A stretch of DNA of 62,714 nucleotides from CAZSTA01 sp964609495 [NCBI: uncultured bacterium] (GTDB lineage: Bacteria; CAZSTA01), in assembly GCA_964609495.1 (NCBI GenBank), contig CAZSTA010000001.1, positions 1 to 62,714 on the forward strand. The letters run 5' to 3'. Of the stretch, positions 61,862-62,714 are shown one piece after another; the first letter of the stretch is position 1, and every line of letters starts with the position of its first letter. The notes below the pieces were generated by a model. It did no database searches. It saw nothing but the letters and a program-made list of their open reading frames with translations, and had not been told where the DNA came from. The position numbers and the translations under genes were made by a program.

Positions 61862-62340
61862 GCTTACACCTCATCAAACTGAGCATAGTGTTCACTTAAT
61901 TATCTCATAACTGCTCATAATTGTCAACCCCTCATATAGAAAAATGTCTAATTCCCTGCTATTCTATTTTGCATATATGGACATATATGCAGTGTCACAT
62001 ATTTTCTCTATTCAACTATGATCTTGACAACCGCTCTATATCAGATATAATATAGATGCGATTGTCTCTATCCGATGGCGACCACAGGGATTGGAATTAT
62101 GGAACTCAGTTTCCACTGCTATCTCATCATAAGTAAACTGAGGTTTCCCCTAATTGTTGGACAGAGATTCAGGGACTTTAAGGTGAACACTATCGAATAT
62201 AACATGCTTATCCCTTTCAGATACTTTCGCCAGATCATCCCCTAGCAAGGCCTCTCTTGGAAATATTACAGCCCCATGTTAGACAGCCTCGTGATAACTG
62301 ACAGTGTTCCTTTAAGGTGGAAACCAGTGCTTTAGCATAC
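61862..62340. other. Intergenic region next to the IS remnant
   Basis: No gene. It contains the antitoxin promoter region, then DNA next to the transposase that probably includes the IS end. TTTAAGGTG-containing segments at about 62177 and 62312 might relate to the IS terminal repeat, but I could not fix the boundary. Confidence 0.4.
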
Positions 62341-62714
62341 TCAGCTCCTATTCATATAGACCTGTAAAGGTGTACGGTATCCAAGGGCTTGGTGAAATCT
62401 CTCAGTGTTGTAGAAACTGAATTAATTGCCTAATCCTCTCATAGCTTCAATCATGTCCTCATAGTCGTTCAGATATACCTCCTCATATTTCACACTGCGC
62501 CATAGGCGCTCAACGAAAATGTTGTCCCACAAACGACCATCCCAACTGATACGAATGCCTGCGCTCTCCAATCGCTCTGTGAAAGCCTGACTGATGAATT
62601 GATTTCCCCGATCGCTATTGAATATCTCTGATTTCTCCTTCCTGAGAGCCTCCTCCAGGGCAGTCAAACAAAAGAACGTGTCCAGGGAATTGGATACCTC
62701 CCAAGAGACAACAT
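62341..62714 (-). pseudogene. IS3-family transposase (OrfB), C-terminal part with in-frame stop
   Basis: The DDE integrase frame enters from the right edge (EVSNSLDTFFCLTALEEALR), runs through FNSDRGNQFISQAFTERL, DGRLWDNIFVERLWRSVKYE and EAMRGLGN, then meets TAA at about 62424-62422 where the family has an aromatic residue, and continues in the same frame as FSFYNTERFHQALGYRTPLQ to TGA at 62343-62341. The segment after the stop is exactly the expected IS3 C-terminus, so this is a nonsense-mutated element rather than a different end. SDRG includes the second catalytic Asp; the conserved Glu in NIFVERLWRS is present. The 5' part is outside the window. Confidence 0.85.

Overview
The window is 62.7 kb of bacterial DNA of moderate GC. 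It is gene-dense, with strong AGGAGG-type ribosome sites, and I see no rRNA or tRNA gene. The sugar-binding and zinc-binding proteins carry plain signal peptides without a convincing lipobox, which favours a diderm cell with a periplasm. Tungsten-type aldehyde oxidoreductase, ferredoxin, many radical-SAM and Fe-S proteins and an ADP-dependent sugar kinase suggest an anaerobic polysaccharide degrader, possibly from a candidate phylum. I cannot name the lineage.

Layout. 1-2.6 kb: the end of a tyrosine recombinase, a MerR-ParA fusion and a small winged-helix protein carrying a 3 x 15 bp repeat, like a plasmid partition module. 2.7-15.5 kb: two near-identical family-5 solute-binding proteins, two permeases and three tandem copies of a putative glycoside hydrolase. 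16.4-28 kb: a ROK regulator with its promoter and operator, a CUT1 sugar importer, a GH36-like and a GH63-like enzyme, and two medium-chain dehydrogenases. 28.3-32.9 kb: an RNA resembling the IscB-associated HEARO/omega RNA but with no IscB, a DnaI-type zinc finger, a Rep-like protein with four internal repeats, and an XRE regulator. 33-35.8 kb: a ZnuABC-type metal importer followed by a second 3 x 15 bp repeat block. 36-39.3 kb: a more GC-rich pair (GH127 and a dehydrogenase) sharing an operator motif. 39.7-48.6 kb: the most unusual region, two membrane proteins with SpeE-like domains, two AmmeMemoRadiSam radical SAM enzymes, a Memo-family protein and a CcdA-like protein, nearly all predicted to work outside the cytoplasm. 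48.8-52.6 kb: an aldehyde oxidoreductase-ferredoxin pair and a DUF4038-type hydrolase. 53.4-54 kb: an exported CAP-domain protein. 54.4-61 kb: a second CUT1 sugar operon with an aldolase, an ADP-dependent kinase and an RpiR regulator. 61.1-61.9 kb: a PIN/Phd toxin-antitoxin pair. The right edge is a broken IS3-family transposase.

Together the operons import oligosaccharides, trim them with several hydrolases, oxidise or isomerise sugars with dehydrogenases, and feed phosphorylated sugar to an aldolase. None of the three sugar importers encodes its own ATPase, so a shared ATPase elsewhere is implied. The recombinase, ParA, Rep-like protein and repeated 15-mers suggest that at least the left half derives from a plasmid, chromid or integrative element. 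All function calls rest on reading motifs by eye; no database search was run.
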